44,351 nt of DNA from Streptomyces sp. NRRL S-87 (GTDB lineage: Bacteria > Actinomycetota > Actinomycetes > Streptomycetales > Streptomycetaceae): NCBI RefSeq assembly GCF_000719335.1, contig NZ_JOGB01000057.1, positions 1 through 44,351 of the forward strand. The letters are read 5' to 3'. Shown here piece by piece: positions 9,736-16,948 of this stretch. The notes beneath the pieces were generated by a model. That model had not been told where the DNA came from. It saw only the letters and a list, made by a program, of their open reading frames with translations, and ran no database searches. Position 1 is the first letter of the stretch. Each line of letters begins with the position of its first letter. The position numbers and the translations under genes were made by a program.

Positions 9736-11154
9736 TCACCAGCTCGGGGTGGGGTCCGGGTCGGTGGCCAGCGCGGCGTCCCAGTCGATCTCCTCGCGGG
9801 AGCGGCGGTCGGCCCGGGTGTGGAAGAAGAGGTTCAGGAGGACCGCGGTCAGGCTGCCCAGGGTGATGCCGCTGCCCAGGACCGCGCGGACCTCCGTGGG
9901 CAGGTGGTCGAAGAAGGGGCCGACGACCGTGGGGAGCATCGCGGCACCCAGACTGAGCCCGAGGATCAGGGCGTTGCGCTCCTCCCTGAGGTCGGCCTTG
10001 CCCAGGATCTGGATGCCGACGGTGGCGACCATGCCGAACATCGCCACGGCCGCGCCGCCCAGGACCGGGTGCGGGACGGAGGCCACGACCGCGCCGGCCT
10101 TGGGCACCAGACCCAGGGCGATCATGAAGACGCCGGCGGCGACCACGACGAAGCGGCTGGTCACGCGGGAGATCCGGACCAGGCCGATGTTCTCGGCGAA
10201 GGCCACGTACGGGAAGGAGTTGAAGACGCCGCCGAGGACGGTGGCCACGCCGTCCGCGCGCAGCGCGCGGGCGACGGTCTCGCCGTCGACGTCCCGACCG
10301 GTGATCTCGCCCATCGCGTACACGTCACCGGTGGTCTCCACCATCGTGATCAGCATGACCACGACCATGGCCAGCATGGGGAAGAGCGAGAAGTGCGGCA
10401 GCCCGTAGTGGAACGGGGTGCTGACGCCCAGCCAGCCGGCCTGGTCCACGGCGCCGAGGTCCGCGTCGCCGAGCAGCCAGGCCACGGCCGTGCCGCCGAC
10501 CAGCCCGAGCAGGACGGCGACGCTGCCGAGGAACGGTCCGCCGAAGCGGGCGACGAGCAGGATGAAGAGCAGGGTGCCGCCGGCGTAGGCGAGGTGGCTC
10601 GGGGCGCCGTACGAGGGGCCGCCGATGAGGGACGCGCCGCCCCCGACGTCCTGGAGGGCGACGGGGATGAGCGTGACGCCGATGACGGTCAGCAGGGTCC
10701 CGGTGACGATCGGCGGGAAGTACGGGGCGAGCCGGCCCGCGAAGGGGGCGAGGAAGAACGTCGCGACCCCGGCGGTGATGACCGCGCCGTACACGACGAG
10801 GAGGCCCGCGGTGCCGCCCCCCGCGCCCTGCCCGATGGCGATCATCGGGGAGACGGCGGTGAACGTCGCGCCCTGGACGAGCGGGAGGCGGGCGCCGATC
10901 CGCCAGAAGCCCCAGGCCTGGATGACGGTGGCGATGCCCGCGGTGACCAGGTCCGCGTTGATCAGGTACACGAGCTCCTGGCGGGACAGGCCGAGGCTGT
11001 TGCCGAGGAGGACGGGGACGAGGACGGCCCCCGCGTAGAAGGCGAGGACGTGCTGGAAGCCGTACAGCGTGAGTCGGGGGAGCGGGGGCACCTCGTCCAC
11101 GGGGTGGACGGGAGCGTCGGTGCGGGTTCTGCGGCGCGCGGCCAGTGGTGCCAT
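9736..11154 (-). CDS. NCS2 nucleobase:cation symporter (xanthine/urate permease type)
   Basis: This is a 472-residue polytopic membrane protein of the nucleobase-ascorbate (NCS2) transporter family. It begins with a short Arg-rich cytoplasmic tail, then LYGFQHVLAFYAGAVLVPVLLG, typical of the first membrane helix. The family signature region QGATFTAVSPMIAIGQG is near residue 100. About 12-14 hydrophobic segments follow. The xanthine/urate subgroup is the best fit, but exact specificity cannot be settled by eye. The start is the ATG at 11154, preceded by a GGCAAGGCAGAG stretch. The frame is open for another 140 codons upstream, but that part is Pro/Arg-rich non-membrane sequence containing a 10-bp tandem repeat and is unlikely to be coding. 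The XRE gene follows 6 nt after the stop. Confidence 0.9.
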   Translation of the reverse strand: MAPLAARRRTRTDAPVHPVDEVPPLPRLTLYGFQHVLAFYAGAVLVPVLLGNSLGLSRQELVYLINADLVTAGIATVIQAWGFWRIGARLPLVQGATFTAVSPMIAIGQGAGGGTAGLLVVYGAVITAGVATFFLAPFAGRLAPYFPPIVTGTLLTVIGVTLIPVALQDVGGGASLIGGPSYGAPSHLAYAGGTLLFILLVARFGGPFLGSVAVLLGLVGGTAVAWLLGDADLGAVDQAGWLGVSTPFHYGLPHFSLFPMLAMVVVMLITMVETTGDVYAMGEITGRDVDGETVARALRADGVATVLGGVFNSFPYVAFAENIGLVRISRVTSRFVVVAAGVFMIALGLVPKAGAVVASVPHPVLGGAAVAMFGMVATVGIQILGKADLREERNALILGLSLGAAMLPTVVGPFFDHLPTEVRAVLGSGITLGSLTAVLLNLFFHTRADRRSREEIDWDAALATDPDPTPSW

Positions 11155-11240
11155 CTCTGCCTTGCCTGCGGGTAGGTGAATGAGAGGGAGCGCGACGGCG
11201 TCGTACGGCGCCCCGGGGACGAGGGGCGTGCGTACGGCGC

Positions 11241-11280
11241 GGGGCGTCGCGGAGAGTCGCGGGGAGTCGCGGGGAGTCGC
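11241..11280. repeat. Four-copy 10-bp tandem repeat
   Basis: Four head-to-tail units (GGGGCGTCGC, GGAGAGTCGC, GGGGAGTCGC, GGGGAGTCGC) lie in the presumed leader of the NCS2 permease. The 10-bp period does not fit codon triplets, so this is not a protein repeat. It matches roughly one DNA helical turn, which would place identical faces in line for a DNA-binding protein. It could also be a slippage-prone tract. Confidence 0.8.
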
Positions 11281-11409
11281 TGGGGGCCTCGGGCGGTGTG
11301 CGGCCGGCCGCGCGGATGGGGCGGGCGAAGGGGTGGCCGGGCGCACGGGATTGCCGGTGCGCGGCCGGGAGCCGAGGCGGAACGGGTCGTTCCACGACCC
11401 GACGGGGGC

Positions 11410-11425
11410 TGATCCTTGCGGATCA
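11410..11425. promoter_or_regulatory. Inverted repeat TGATCC-TTGC-GGATCA
   Basis: Perfect 6-bp arms flank a 4-nt spacer in the intergenic region upstream of the permease. It is a possible operator, perhaps for the co-encoded XRE protein. Nothing links it to a known regulator. Confidence 0.4.
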
Positions 11426-11455
11426 CCACTCCGGGGCGCAAGACCCGGGGGCGAT

Positions 11456-11471
11456 GTTTTGAAATCAAAAC
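11456..11471. promoter_or_regulatory. AT-rich inverted repeat GTTTTGA-AA-TCAAAAC
   Basis: Perfect 7-bp arms flank a 2-nt centre. The AT content stands out strongly in this GC-rich DNA, as expected for an operator or promoter element. It is about 300 bp upstream of the permease start and 240 bp upstream of the monooxygenase start. MarR-family regulators of purine/urate genes bind palindromes of this general size, but I cannot assign a family. Confidence 0.45.
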
Positions 11472-11711
11472 CCGCAGGTAACTTGCGAATCGACGGAAGA
11501 TACAGGCCGTTGGGTCTGAATCCTTTGTCGATGTCGACGAGTGGGCGGGTGGGTCCTGCGGCCGCGGGCTGAGGCCGGCTCACTTCCCGGCCGACCGGTG
11601 ACGTCCCGGCCGACCGGTGACGCGCGGGGCGCGTGCGCGCCGACAGCCGTCCGCGTCCACATCCCGGGCGGTCGGGACCCGGTGGGCGGGGCCGTGGCTA
11701 GGGTGCACGGC

Positions 11712-12014
11712 ATGGCAGAGACAGTGCAGTTGGTGATCGTGATACGGACCCTGCCGGGACGCGGGGCGGAGCAGGTGGCGGCGTTCGAACGGCTGGCGCC
11801 GGTCGTCCGGGCGGAGGAGGGGTGCCTGCAGTACGACATGCACCGGATGAGCGGAGACCCGGACGGGTTCGTCCTCATCGAGCGGTGGGCTTCGCAGGAG
11901 GCGCTGGACGCGCACGACGCCACGCCGCACATGGTCGAGGCCGACGCGGCGAGCCCCGCCTTCCGGGCGGGGCCCGCGCAGGTGCTGCGGCTGGCGGCCG
12001 AGCCGCTGGCCTGA
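11712..12014 (+). CDS. Antibiotic biosynthesis monooxygenase (ABM) domain protein
   Basis: This 100-residue protein has the single-domain alpha+beta barrel pattern of the ABM / putative quinol monooxygenase family. It runs from a first strand (VQLVIVIRTLPG) and helix (EQVAAFERLAPVVRAEEGCLQYDMHR) to a second strand (FVLIERWASQEALDAHDATPHM). Relatives act as cofactor-free oxygenases on quinol-like substrates or as stress proteins; the substrate here is not known. There is no signal peptide. It starts at the ATG at 11712. The gene stands alone, ending 21 nt from the convergent esterase gene. Confidence 0.85.
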   Translation: MAETVQLVIVIRTLPGRGAEQVAAFERLAPVVRAEEGCLQYDMHRMSGDPDGFVLIERWASQEALDAHDATPHMVEADAASPAFRAGPAQVLRLAAEPLA

Positions 12015-12035
12015 CGGTCTTCCCGCGCCGCCGCG

Positions 12036-13658
12036 CTACCGGTACTCGACCGTGAGGGTGGGGCGGGGGGCGGTGGCGAGGAAGAGGTACGCCGTGGACG
12101 TCGGCGTGGTGGCGAAGCGCAGGCGGAGCTGGGTGGTGCCGGTGCGGTCGAGGGCAGCCAGGGCGGCGGGGGAGAGGTCCGTGGAGGCGCGCGTGCCGGA
12201 GGAGAAGGCGGGGAGCTCGGCGGCGCCGGGGACGGTCGCCGGGGCGGACCAGTCGGACGGCTCGGTGGTGCACGCGGCGCCGAAGCAGCCCGTACGGACG
12301 TCCAGCAGCAGGCGGTTGCCGGCGGGCGAGGCCCACGGGTCGCCGGAGCCGCTCGCGCGGGCGGCGGTCACGTACGCCCGGACGACCTCCTTGCCGGCCG
12401 GGATGCGCGAGGTGTCGAAGGAGAGCAGGGTGCGGTTGTCCCTGCCGTCGCTGCCACGGCCGAGGGCCAGGCCGGAGACGCCTTCGAGGGTGCCGACCGC
12501 CGCCCCGGAACCGTCGGGGGCGGCCTTCACGTAGCCGTCCTGGGCGTCGAGGGAGGGGAGGGTGACGGTGGTCGCCGGGGACGGCGGTTCCGTGCCCCCG
12601 CCCCCGCCGCCGAGGGCGCGGACCATGTTCATGATGGCCTCGATCTGCCGGCCGCCGTGCTGTGCGTACGCGCCGTCGCCGAGGTAACCCCACCAGTTCC
12701 AGCACCCGTTGGGGTTGTCGAGCGTGGTGGTCGGGACGGCCTGCGGGTACAGGACGAGGAGGTGGTTGGTGTCCGCGTACTCGTCGAGGTACGCGGTGTC
12801 GATGAACTTCGTGCCGAAGGACTGGTACGAGTACCCCTGCTTGCAGCCGTGCAGGGCGACGAGCAGGCGGCAGGGGACGGCGGTGTCGGAGCAGGCGGCG
12901 GGTTCGTAGAGGAAGCCGCTGCCGTCCATGGAGACGGCGGAGGCGGAGCCGCCGGGCACGTACCGGTTCTGGTCGAAGCGGACGAGTGAGCCGGTGGGGG
13001 CCGGGGCTGGGGCGTTGACGGGTCCGGTGAGGTGGCCGAGCAGGTCGCGCTCGGCGTCGATCCCGCAGTCGCTGACGTACGGGCTCTGCGTCACGGTGCA
13101 CCCGTTCGGCCCCAGCGGGCTGATCCAGGCGTGCCCGGCGGCGGTCGTGGCGTCGTACCGGACGCGGGCGCCGAAGCGTCCGTAGTACGCGGCCAGGGCG
13201 GCTGCCACGGGGCGCTCGACGGTCGCGTCCCCCGACCCGCTGAAGACGTACACCGGGTCGCCGGAGAGGTTGGCCACGGGGTCGATCAGGCCCTGCGCGG
13301 ACAGGTCGCGGGTGGTGCGCTCGAGGGCGTCGAGCCCGAGGTCCTGGTACGTCTTCATGCACGCGTACTGGGCCCGGTAGAGGTCGCCCCGCGCGCAGTC
13401 GTAAGGCCCGGCGGCGAACACGGCGGACCCGGCGAACGTTCCCGAGTACGCCACGTGGAGCTGGGTCGCCATGTACCCGCCGGACGAGATCCCCGCGGTG
13501 TAGGCGGCACTGATGGTGTGGGGCCTGAGCTCGCCGGGCGTGGGCGCGGGCGGGACGGCCGCCCGGGCCGTGGGGGAGGTCGGGAGCGCGGCCGACGCGG
13601 CGAGCAGCAGCAGTGCGGCCAGCCGGCGCAGCCGCGGGAAGCGTGGCGTTCGCTTCAA
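12036..13658 (-). CDS. Secreted PHB-depolymerase-type esterase with C-terminal DNRLRE domain
   Basis: This is a 540-residue exported esterase. An Arg-rich n-region and hydrophobic stretch (RRLAALLLLAASAALPTSPTARA, residues 11-33) form a Sec signal peptide. The lipase box GISSG (Ser58) with GYMATQLHVAYS is characteristic of the PHB depolymerase esterase family. Further conserved-looking stretches are VFSGSGD, AGHAWI, LVALHGCKQGYS and GCWNWWGY. A Gly-rich linker near residue 360 leads to a C-terminal beta-rich module (DNRTLLSFDTSRIPAGKEV ... TQLRLRF) resembling DNRLRE/CBM-type domains, probably for polymer binding. The substrate is likely a polyhydroxyalkanoate or similar extracellular polyester, which is inference. 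A 12-bp-arm hairpin lies about 50-80 nt upstream of the start. It converges with the ABM gene. Confidence 0.88.
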   Translation of the reverse strand: MKRTPRFPRLRRLAALLLLAASAALPTSPTARAAVPPAPTPGELRPHTISAAYTAGISSGGYMATQLHVAYSGTFAGSAVFAAGPYDCARGDLYRAQYACMKTYQDLGLDALERTTRDLSAQGLIDPVANLSGDPVYVFSGSGDATVERPVAAALAAYYGRFGARVRYDATTAAGHAWISPLGPNGCTVTQSPYVSDCGIDAERDLLGHLTGPVNAPAPAPTGSLVRFDQNRYVPGGSASAVSMDGSGFLYEPAACSDTAVPCRLLVALHGCKQGYSYQSFGTKFIDTAYLDEYADTNHLLVLYPQAVPTTTLDNPNGCWNWWGYLGDGAYAQHGGRQIEAIMNMVRALGGGGGGTEPPSPATTVTLPSLDAQDGYVKAAPDGSGAAVGTLEGVSGLALGRGSDGRDNRTLLSFDTSRIPAGKEVVRAYVTAARASGSGDPWASPAGNRLLLDVRTGCFGAACTTEPSDWSAPATVPGAAELPAFSSGTRASTDLSPAALAALDRTGTTQLRLRFATTPTSTAYLFLATAPRPTLTVEYR

Positions 13659-13708
13659 GAGGGCCTCCTCGGTGGGGGTGGGGACGTCCCGGGAGGCTAG
13701 GGCGCGCC

Positions 13709-13738
13709 GTGGTCACCCACTATGTGGTGGGCGACCAC
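13709..13738 (-). terminator. Hairpin between the DUF397 gene and the esterase gene
   Basis: Twelve-base arms (GTGGTCACCCAC / GTGGGCGACCAC) with one mismatch flank a 6-nt loop. The mismatch becomes a G-U pair in a minus-strand transcript. The hairpin lies 25 nt after the DUF397 stop, so termination of the XRE-DUF397 transcript is the simplest role. It could also act as an operator upstream of the esterase. Confidence 0.6.
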
Positions 13739-13762
13739 AACGGGGTTGGCGCGTATGGGTGT

Positions 13763-13939
13763 TCAGACGCGTGCGGTGAAGGCCGCCCAGGCGCCGGGGG
13801 AGAGGGTGAGGGGCGGGCGGGCGGTGTCCTTGGAGTCCCTGACGAGCACGGCCTCGGGCCGAAGGGCCACTTCGACGCAGTTGTCGCCGCCGCCACCGCT
13901 GTAGCTGCTGGTGAACCAGGCCAGTTCCGTGGTGCTCAT
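13763..13939 (-). CDS. DUF397 protein of a WhiJ-type triad
   Basis: This 58-residue protein has the DUF397 pattern: an N-terminal W-x-T/K-SSYS-like box (LAWFTSSYSGGGGDNCVEVA), a central VLVRDSKD, and a C-terminal LSPGAWAAFTARV. DUF397 proteins are small acidic partners of XRE/DUF5753 regulators in Streptomyces and are thought to modulate their activity. The ATG overlaps the stop of the XRE gene by 4 nt (ATGA), so it is translated with it. A third member of the triad, a HATPase protein, is divergent upstream. Confidence 0.92.
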   Translation of the reverse strand: MSTTELAWFTSSYSGGGGDNCVEVALRPEAVLVRDSKDTARPPLTLSPGAWAAFTARV

Positions 13940-14781
13940 AGCGCTCCTCGCATCTGCTCCAACAGGCTCGTGGAGTCCTGACGGCTCAGAGCCTGTGAGC
14001 GCAGTTTGCCATAGCGCTGGAGCATGGGGCTGACGGCTTGTGGATCGGTGATGACTGTGCTGTTGTCGTGCCCTTCGATGTAGCCCAGCCACTGGTTCGA
14101 CGCGTTCTCCGCCAGGTACATCGAGCCCTCGAACCCTGCGTGGTCCTCCTGCAGGATGGGCATCACCAGGACTTCCACGTTCCGTCGTCGGTTGTCCGAC
14201 AGCAGGCGGTCCAGGAGCTCGCGCATCACGTCGGTGCCGCCGAACCGGCGTGCGAGGAGGGCCTCCTCGATCATGAAGCAGAAGCTGGTGTTGGGCCGGT
14301 CGACGAGGAGGCTCTGGCGTGCCAGACGCGAAGTGACCTGCCGCTCGATGTGATCCTCGCCCATCGGCGGCAGGTGGCGATGGAAGATCGCGCGGATGTA
14401 CGACTCCGGCTGGAGCAGGCCCGGAATCACCCGGCACTCGTACGTGTAGAGGGAGACGGCCTCCTCCTCGATGCCCGCCCACTGGTGGAACCGTGACGCG
14501 AGGCCCGCCTTCCGCGTCAGGCTTCGTGCCGCGGCGACGAGCACCTTGGTCGCCGCCCCGCCCAGCGCATCCTCTGCCCGCTGCGGCAGATCGGCGGGCG
14601 GGAACCGCTTCCCCTGCTCGATCTTGGCGATGTAGTGCGTCGAGTAGCGCACCTTCCGGGCGAAGGCCTCCTGCGTGAGGCCGGCTTCGTCCCGCAGCGC
14701 TTTCAGCACCGCCCCGAACGTCTTGAGGCTGTCGGAGAGCTCCGGATCGCCGTTGTTGCCGCCGCCGTTGTCAACCGCCAT
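13936..14781 (-). CDS. XRE/DUF5753 transcriptional regulator (WhiJ-like)
   Basis: This 281-residue cytoplasmic regulator has an N-terminal helix-turn-helix at about residues 20-75 (LRDEAGLTQEAFARKVRYSTHYIAKIEQGKRFP). It continues into a DUF5753 region with the usual RFHQWAGIEEEAVSLYTYECRVIPGLLQ stretch. Such proteins occur with DUF397 and HATPase partners at WhiJ-type loci that affect sporulation and antibiotic production in Streptomyces. I chose the ATG at 14781, preceded by AAGGGCGG. An in-frame upstream start at 14835 would add 18 residues that do not fit the family. The 18-bp palindrome at 14870-14887 lies about 90 bp upstream, between this gene and the divergent HATPase, and is a strong candidate binding site. 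Confidence 0.93.
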   Translation of the reverse strand: MAVDNGGGNNGDPELSDSLKTFGAVLKALRDEAGLTQEAFARKVRYSTHYIAKIEQGKRFPPADLPQRAEDALGGAATKVLVAAARSLTRKAGLASRFHQWAGIEEEAVSLYTYECRVIPGLLQPESYIRAIFHRHLPPMGEDHIERQVTSRLARQSLLVDRPNTSFCFMIEEALLARRFGGTDVMRELLDRLLSDNRRRNVEVLVMPILQEDHAGFEGSMYLAENASNQWLGYIEGHDNSTVITDPQAVSPMLQRYGKLRSQALSRQDSTSLLEQMRGAL

Positions 14782-14869
14782 GACACAGCCGCCCTTCGCC
14801 CACGCGCATCCTCGTCCGACCCGGACCAGGGTCACGGACCGTCACCCGCACAGTCCAGAGCGGGAACCA

Positions 14870-14887
14870 GTACAGATCGATCTGTAC
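14870..14887. promoter_or_regulatory. Perfect 18-bp palindrome between divergent WhiJ-type genes
   Basis: GTACAGATCGATCTGTAC is a perfect, spacer-free palindrome, in a patch less GC-rich than its surroundings. It sits in the 155-bp region between the XRE/DUF5753 gene and the HATPase gene, 49 bp before the HATPase start. An XRE dimer site controlling both promoters is the natural reading (inference). Confidence 0.7.
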
Positions 14888-14935
14888 CAGTGTCAGCCCT
14901 CCCGACCAGGGGTCGCAGCCGGAACGCTGGACTCC

Positions 14936-15436
14936 ATGACACCTCGCGCATCCCAACCCCCGGTCACCGTACGTACGTTCACCCAGCGGTTCTCGGCGAC
15001 CCGGCGCGGAGCCCGGCTCGCGCGGCTGCTCGCGGCGCAGCAGGCCGTGGACTGGGGCGTCCCGCGCGGTACGACCGCCCACGAGGCGCTCGTGACGGTC
15101 GTGGGGGAGCTGGCGGCCAACGCCGTGCTGCACGGGCGCGTTCCCGGACGCGACTTCGAACTGCACCTGCGCAGGGGCGACGGATGCGTGCACGTGGAGG
15201 TCTCGGACACCCACCAGCGCCGGCCGACCCTGTTGCCGGCGGGCCTCGACGCCGAGGGCGGCCGGGGGCTCGTGCTCGTCGGGGCGCTCGCGCTGCGGTG
15301 GGGCGTACGGGAGCGGAACGGGCCGGGCAAGACGGTCTGGGCCGAGTGCGCGACCCGGTTCTCGTCCGCACGGCCGGCTCCTCCGGAGCGGCGTCGTCCG
15401 GAGGGCGGTCCGGACGGCGGTCCGGGCCCCGGGTGA
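14936..15436 (+). CDS. HATPase_c ATP-binding protein (anti-sigma/RsbW-like) of the WhiJ-type triad
   Basis: This 166-residue protein carries a GHKL ATPase fold. The N-box is HEALVTVVGELAANAVLHGRVPG and the G1-like segment is VEVSDTHQRRPTLL. The later lid is GLDAEGGRGLVLVGALALRWGVR, followed by GKTVWAEC. It resembles the small RsbW-like kinases found by the dozen in Streptomyces. The last 25 residues are Pro/Gly/Arg-rich and probably disordered. It is divergent from the XRE/DUF397 pair, the standard third member of WhiJ-type loci. The ATG at 14936 was chosen; the frame is open upstream but crosses the palindrome. Its partner sigma or anti-anti-sigma factor is not in the window. Confidence 0.88.
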   Translation: MTPRASQPPVTVRTFTQRFSATRRGARLARLLAAQQAVDWGVPRGTTAHEALVTVVGELAANAVLHGRVPGRDFELHLRRGDGCVHVEVSDTHQRRPTLLPAGLDAEGGRGLVLVGALALRWGVRERNGPGKTVWAECATRFSSARPAPPERRRPEGGPDGGPGPG

Positions 15437-15469
15437 CGCGGCGTACGACTACTCCTCGGCGCAGGAACG

Positions 15470-15955
15470 CTAGATCCCCCGGCCCGCGGCGGCGAGGTAC
15501 ACGTACACCGCGACGAGGCCCGTCACGCACAGGAGGACGGCCCAGGAGGCGGCGCCCGTGTGGCGGCCCCTACGGCGGGCGGTGCGCGGGGTGCGGGTGC
15601 GGGTGCGGCTGCGGGGGGCCGGGTCGTGTGCGCCGCGCTGCCGGGGCACGGTCGCCGGGTCCTCCGGGGCGGCGGTCTCGGCGAGGAGGCGGCGGCACAG
15701 GGCAGCGAGTCCGGCCGTGCCGGCGGCCGGATCCGCGACGGCCTCGCAGCGGGCCGGCGCCGTGGTGCCTCCGGGCAGGATCCGGCCGGCGCGGACGAGG
15801 AGTTCGCCCTGACCGCCCGTCGGGGCCAGGCTGATCCAGCGCTGGACGTGGTCCCCGCGGATCACCACACCACCCGACCGCTCCCGGTACACGGTGTGCT
15901 CCCGCCACAGCAGCACGGCCAGTTCGGCCGCGGTCGCCCTCAGTCGTGCGCTCAT
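15470..15955 (-). CDS. Small protein with one C-terminal membrane segment
   Basis: This 161-residue protein of unknown function has a soluble N-terminal domain of about 110 residues (LRATAAELAVLLWREHTVYRE ... GDHVQRWISLAP). A very Arg/Thr-rich linker (about 115-135) follows, then one hydrophobic segment (ASWAVLLCVTGLVAVYVYLAAA) next to the C-terminus. It would be a tail-anchored protein with the domain in the cytoplasm. The ATG at 15955 is preceded by GGGGGAGAC, a good ribosome-binding site; an upstream in-frame start lacks one. It ends 33 nt from the convergent HATPase gene. No family was recognised. Confidence 0.75.
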   Translation of the reverse strand: MSARLRATAAELAVLLWREHTVYRERSGGVVIRGDHVQRWISLAPTGGQGELLVRAGRILPGGTTAPARCEAVADPAAGTAGLAALCRRLLAETAAPEDPATVPRQRGAHDPAPRSRTRTRTPRTARRRGRHTGAASWAVLLCVTGLVAVYVYLAAAGRGI

Positions 15956-16135
15956 GTCTCCCCCACCCCTGGCCCTGCGCGAACGGTCGGACGGCACTGT
16001 AGACGGCACTGTAACGGCGCCCACCGACAGGGCCCGGAGCCGGGGAGGGGCGGACGGGGAGACCCGGCGCGGCCCTCGGCCGGTGCGACCGCGCGGCCGA
16101 GCAGGACGCAGGGCCGGCCCGCCGGGCGGCCGGCC

Positions 16136-16762
16136 TCAGGACCTCTCGCGGGCGGGCGGGGTGCGCAGCGCCAGGGCGGCGCAGGCGCCGGCCAGGGGGA
16201 GTTCGGCGCAGGCGGCCATGGCGACGGCGGTCGCGAGGCCGGCGCCCGCCGGGGCGGTGGTGATGTCGAACCAGGCGTCGGTGACCAACAGCGTCGCCGT
16301 GGCCGCGGCGACGGCCGGCAGCCGCGGGTCGCCCTTGCGCAGGAACGCGCCCGTGGCGAGGAGGCCGGCCGCGATCAGGGCGTCCAGCCCCACCCAGGCG
16401 GTGGCCCAGTGGGAGACCTCGGCGGTCTGCGGCAGCGTCGTGGCCAGCACCACCATCCACGGCAGCAGCGCCGCCCCGCAGCCGACGAGCACCGCGGGCA
16501 GCAGCCCGGCGGGGGCGGCGAGCACCCGCCGGGAGGCGCCGGGTCGGGTCGTGCCACGGCGGGAGGCGCCGGGTCCCGCCGTGTCACGGCCCGTCGTGCC
16601 GCGGGTGTCGGTGCCGGCGGTGCCCGGGCCCGGGACGGTGCCCGGAGCGCCGTGCCCGGAGCCGCCCTTGAGGAGCACCAGCAGGCCGGTCCGGCGCGCC
16701 GTGCGCCGCCGGGCGGACAGGGCGAGGGGGCCGAACGAGGGGCGGGGGGCGGTGAGGGCCAT
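16136..16762 (-). CDS. Hypothetical multi-pass membrane protein
   Basis: This 208-residue protein has a Gly/Thr/Arg-rich cytoplasmic N-terminus (about residues 35-80, with loosely repeated GTTRPGASRR / GPGASRRGTT). About four hydrophobic segments follow: LLPAVLVGCGAALLPWMVVLA, WVGLDALIAAGLLATGAFL, LPAVAAATATLLVTDAWFDI and LATAVAMAACAELPLAGAC. The ...TDAWFDI... motif between segments recurs in a group of small actinobacterial membrane proteins whose role I do not know. The ATG at 16762 has a good AAAGGAG site. It is divergent from the histidine kinase gene, so the two may share regulation. Confidence 0.78.
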   Translation of the reverse strand: MALTAPRPSFGPLALSARRRTARRTGLLVLLKGGSGHGAPGTVPGPGTAGTDTRGTTGRDTAGPGASRRGTTRPGASRRVLAAPAGLLPAVLVGCGAALLPWMVVLATTLPQTAEVSHWATAWVGLDALIAAGLLATGAFLRKGDPRLPAVAAATATLLVTDAWFDITTAPAGAGLATAVAMAACAELPLAGACAALALRTPPARERS

Positions 16763-16927
16763 GCGGACGGGCTCCTTTCGGATCGGCGGGCCGGAGCGGT
16801 CCACCGGTGATGTGCCCAAGCCTGTCCGTACGACCGGCCGCGGGCAGTAGCGCGGATGTCCGAACCGGGGGTGGTGCCAGGTACACCATCGGGCGGGCAC
16901 CAGGGGGATGGAGGCCCGCCCCGCCCG

Positions 16928-16948
16928 CATGATTAGCTTTCGATCATG
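16928..16948. promoter_or_regulatory. Inverted repeat overlapping the histidine kinase start codon
   Basis: Perfect 6-bp arms CATGAT and ATCATG flank a 9-nt spacer; the second arm contains the ATG start. The tract is AT-rich compared with its surroundings. It could be an operator or an mRNA hairpin, or chance. Confidence 0.35.

Larger units (their letters stand above)
11155..11711. other. 557-bp intergenic region with repeats and palindromes
   Basis: No convincing gene lies here. The region separates the leftward NCS2 permease from the rightward small monooxygenase and should hold both promoters. It contains a four-unit 10-bp tandem repeat (11241-11280) and two short inverted repeats (11410-11425 and 11456-11471). 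It also has a locally AT-richer patch around 11456-11530 that could hold the permease promoter on the minus strand. Leftward transcripts starting there would have a leader of about 300 nt. Confidence 0.6.

Noticed and set aside
9736..11583. N-terminal extension of the NCS2 permease to 11583
   Set aside because: The extra 140 residues are Pro/Arg-rich, span a 10-bp non-triplet tandem repeat, and do not occur in the transporter family.
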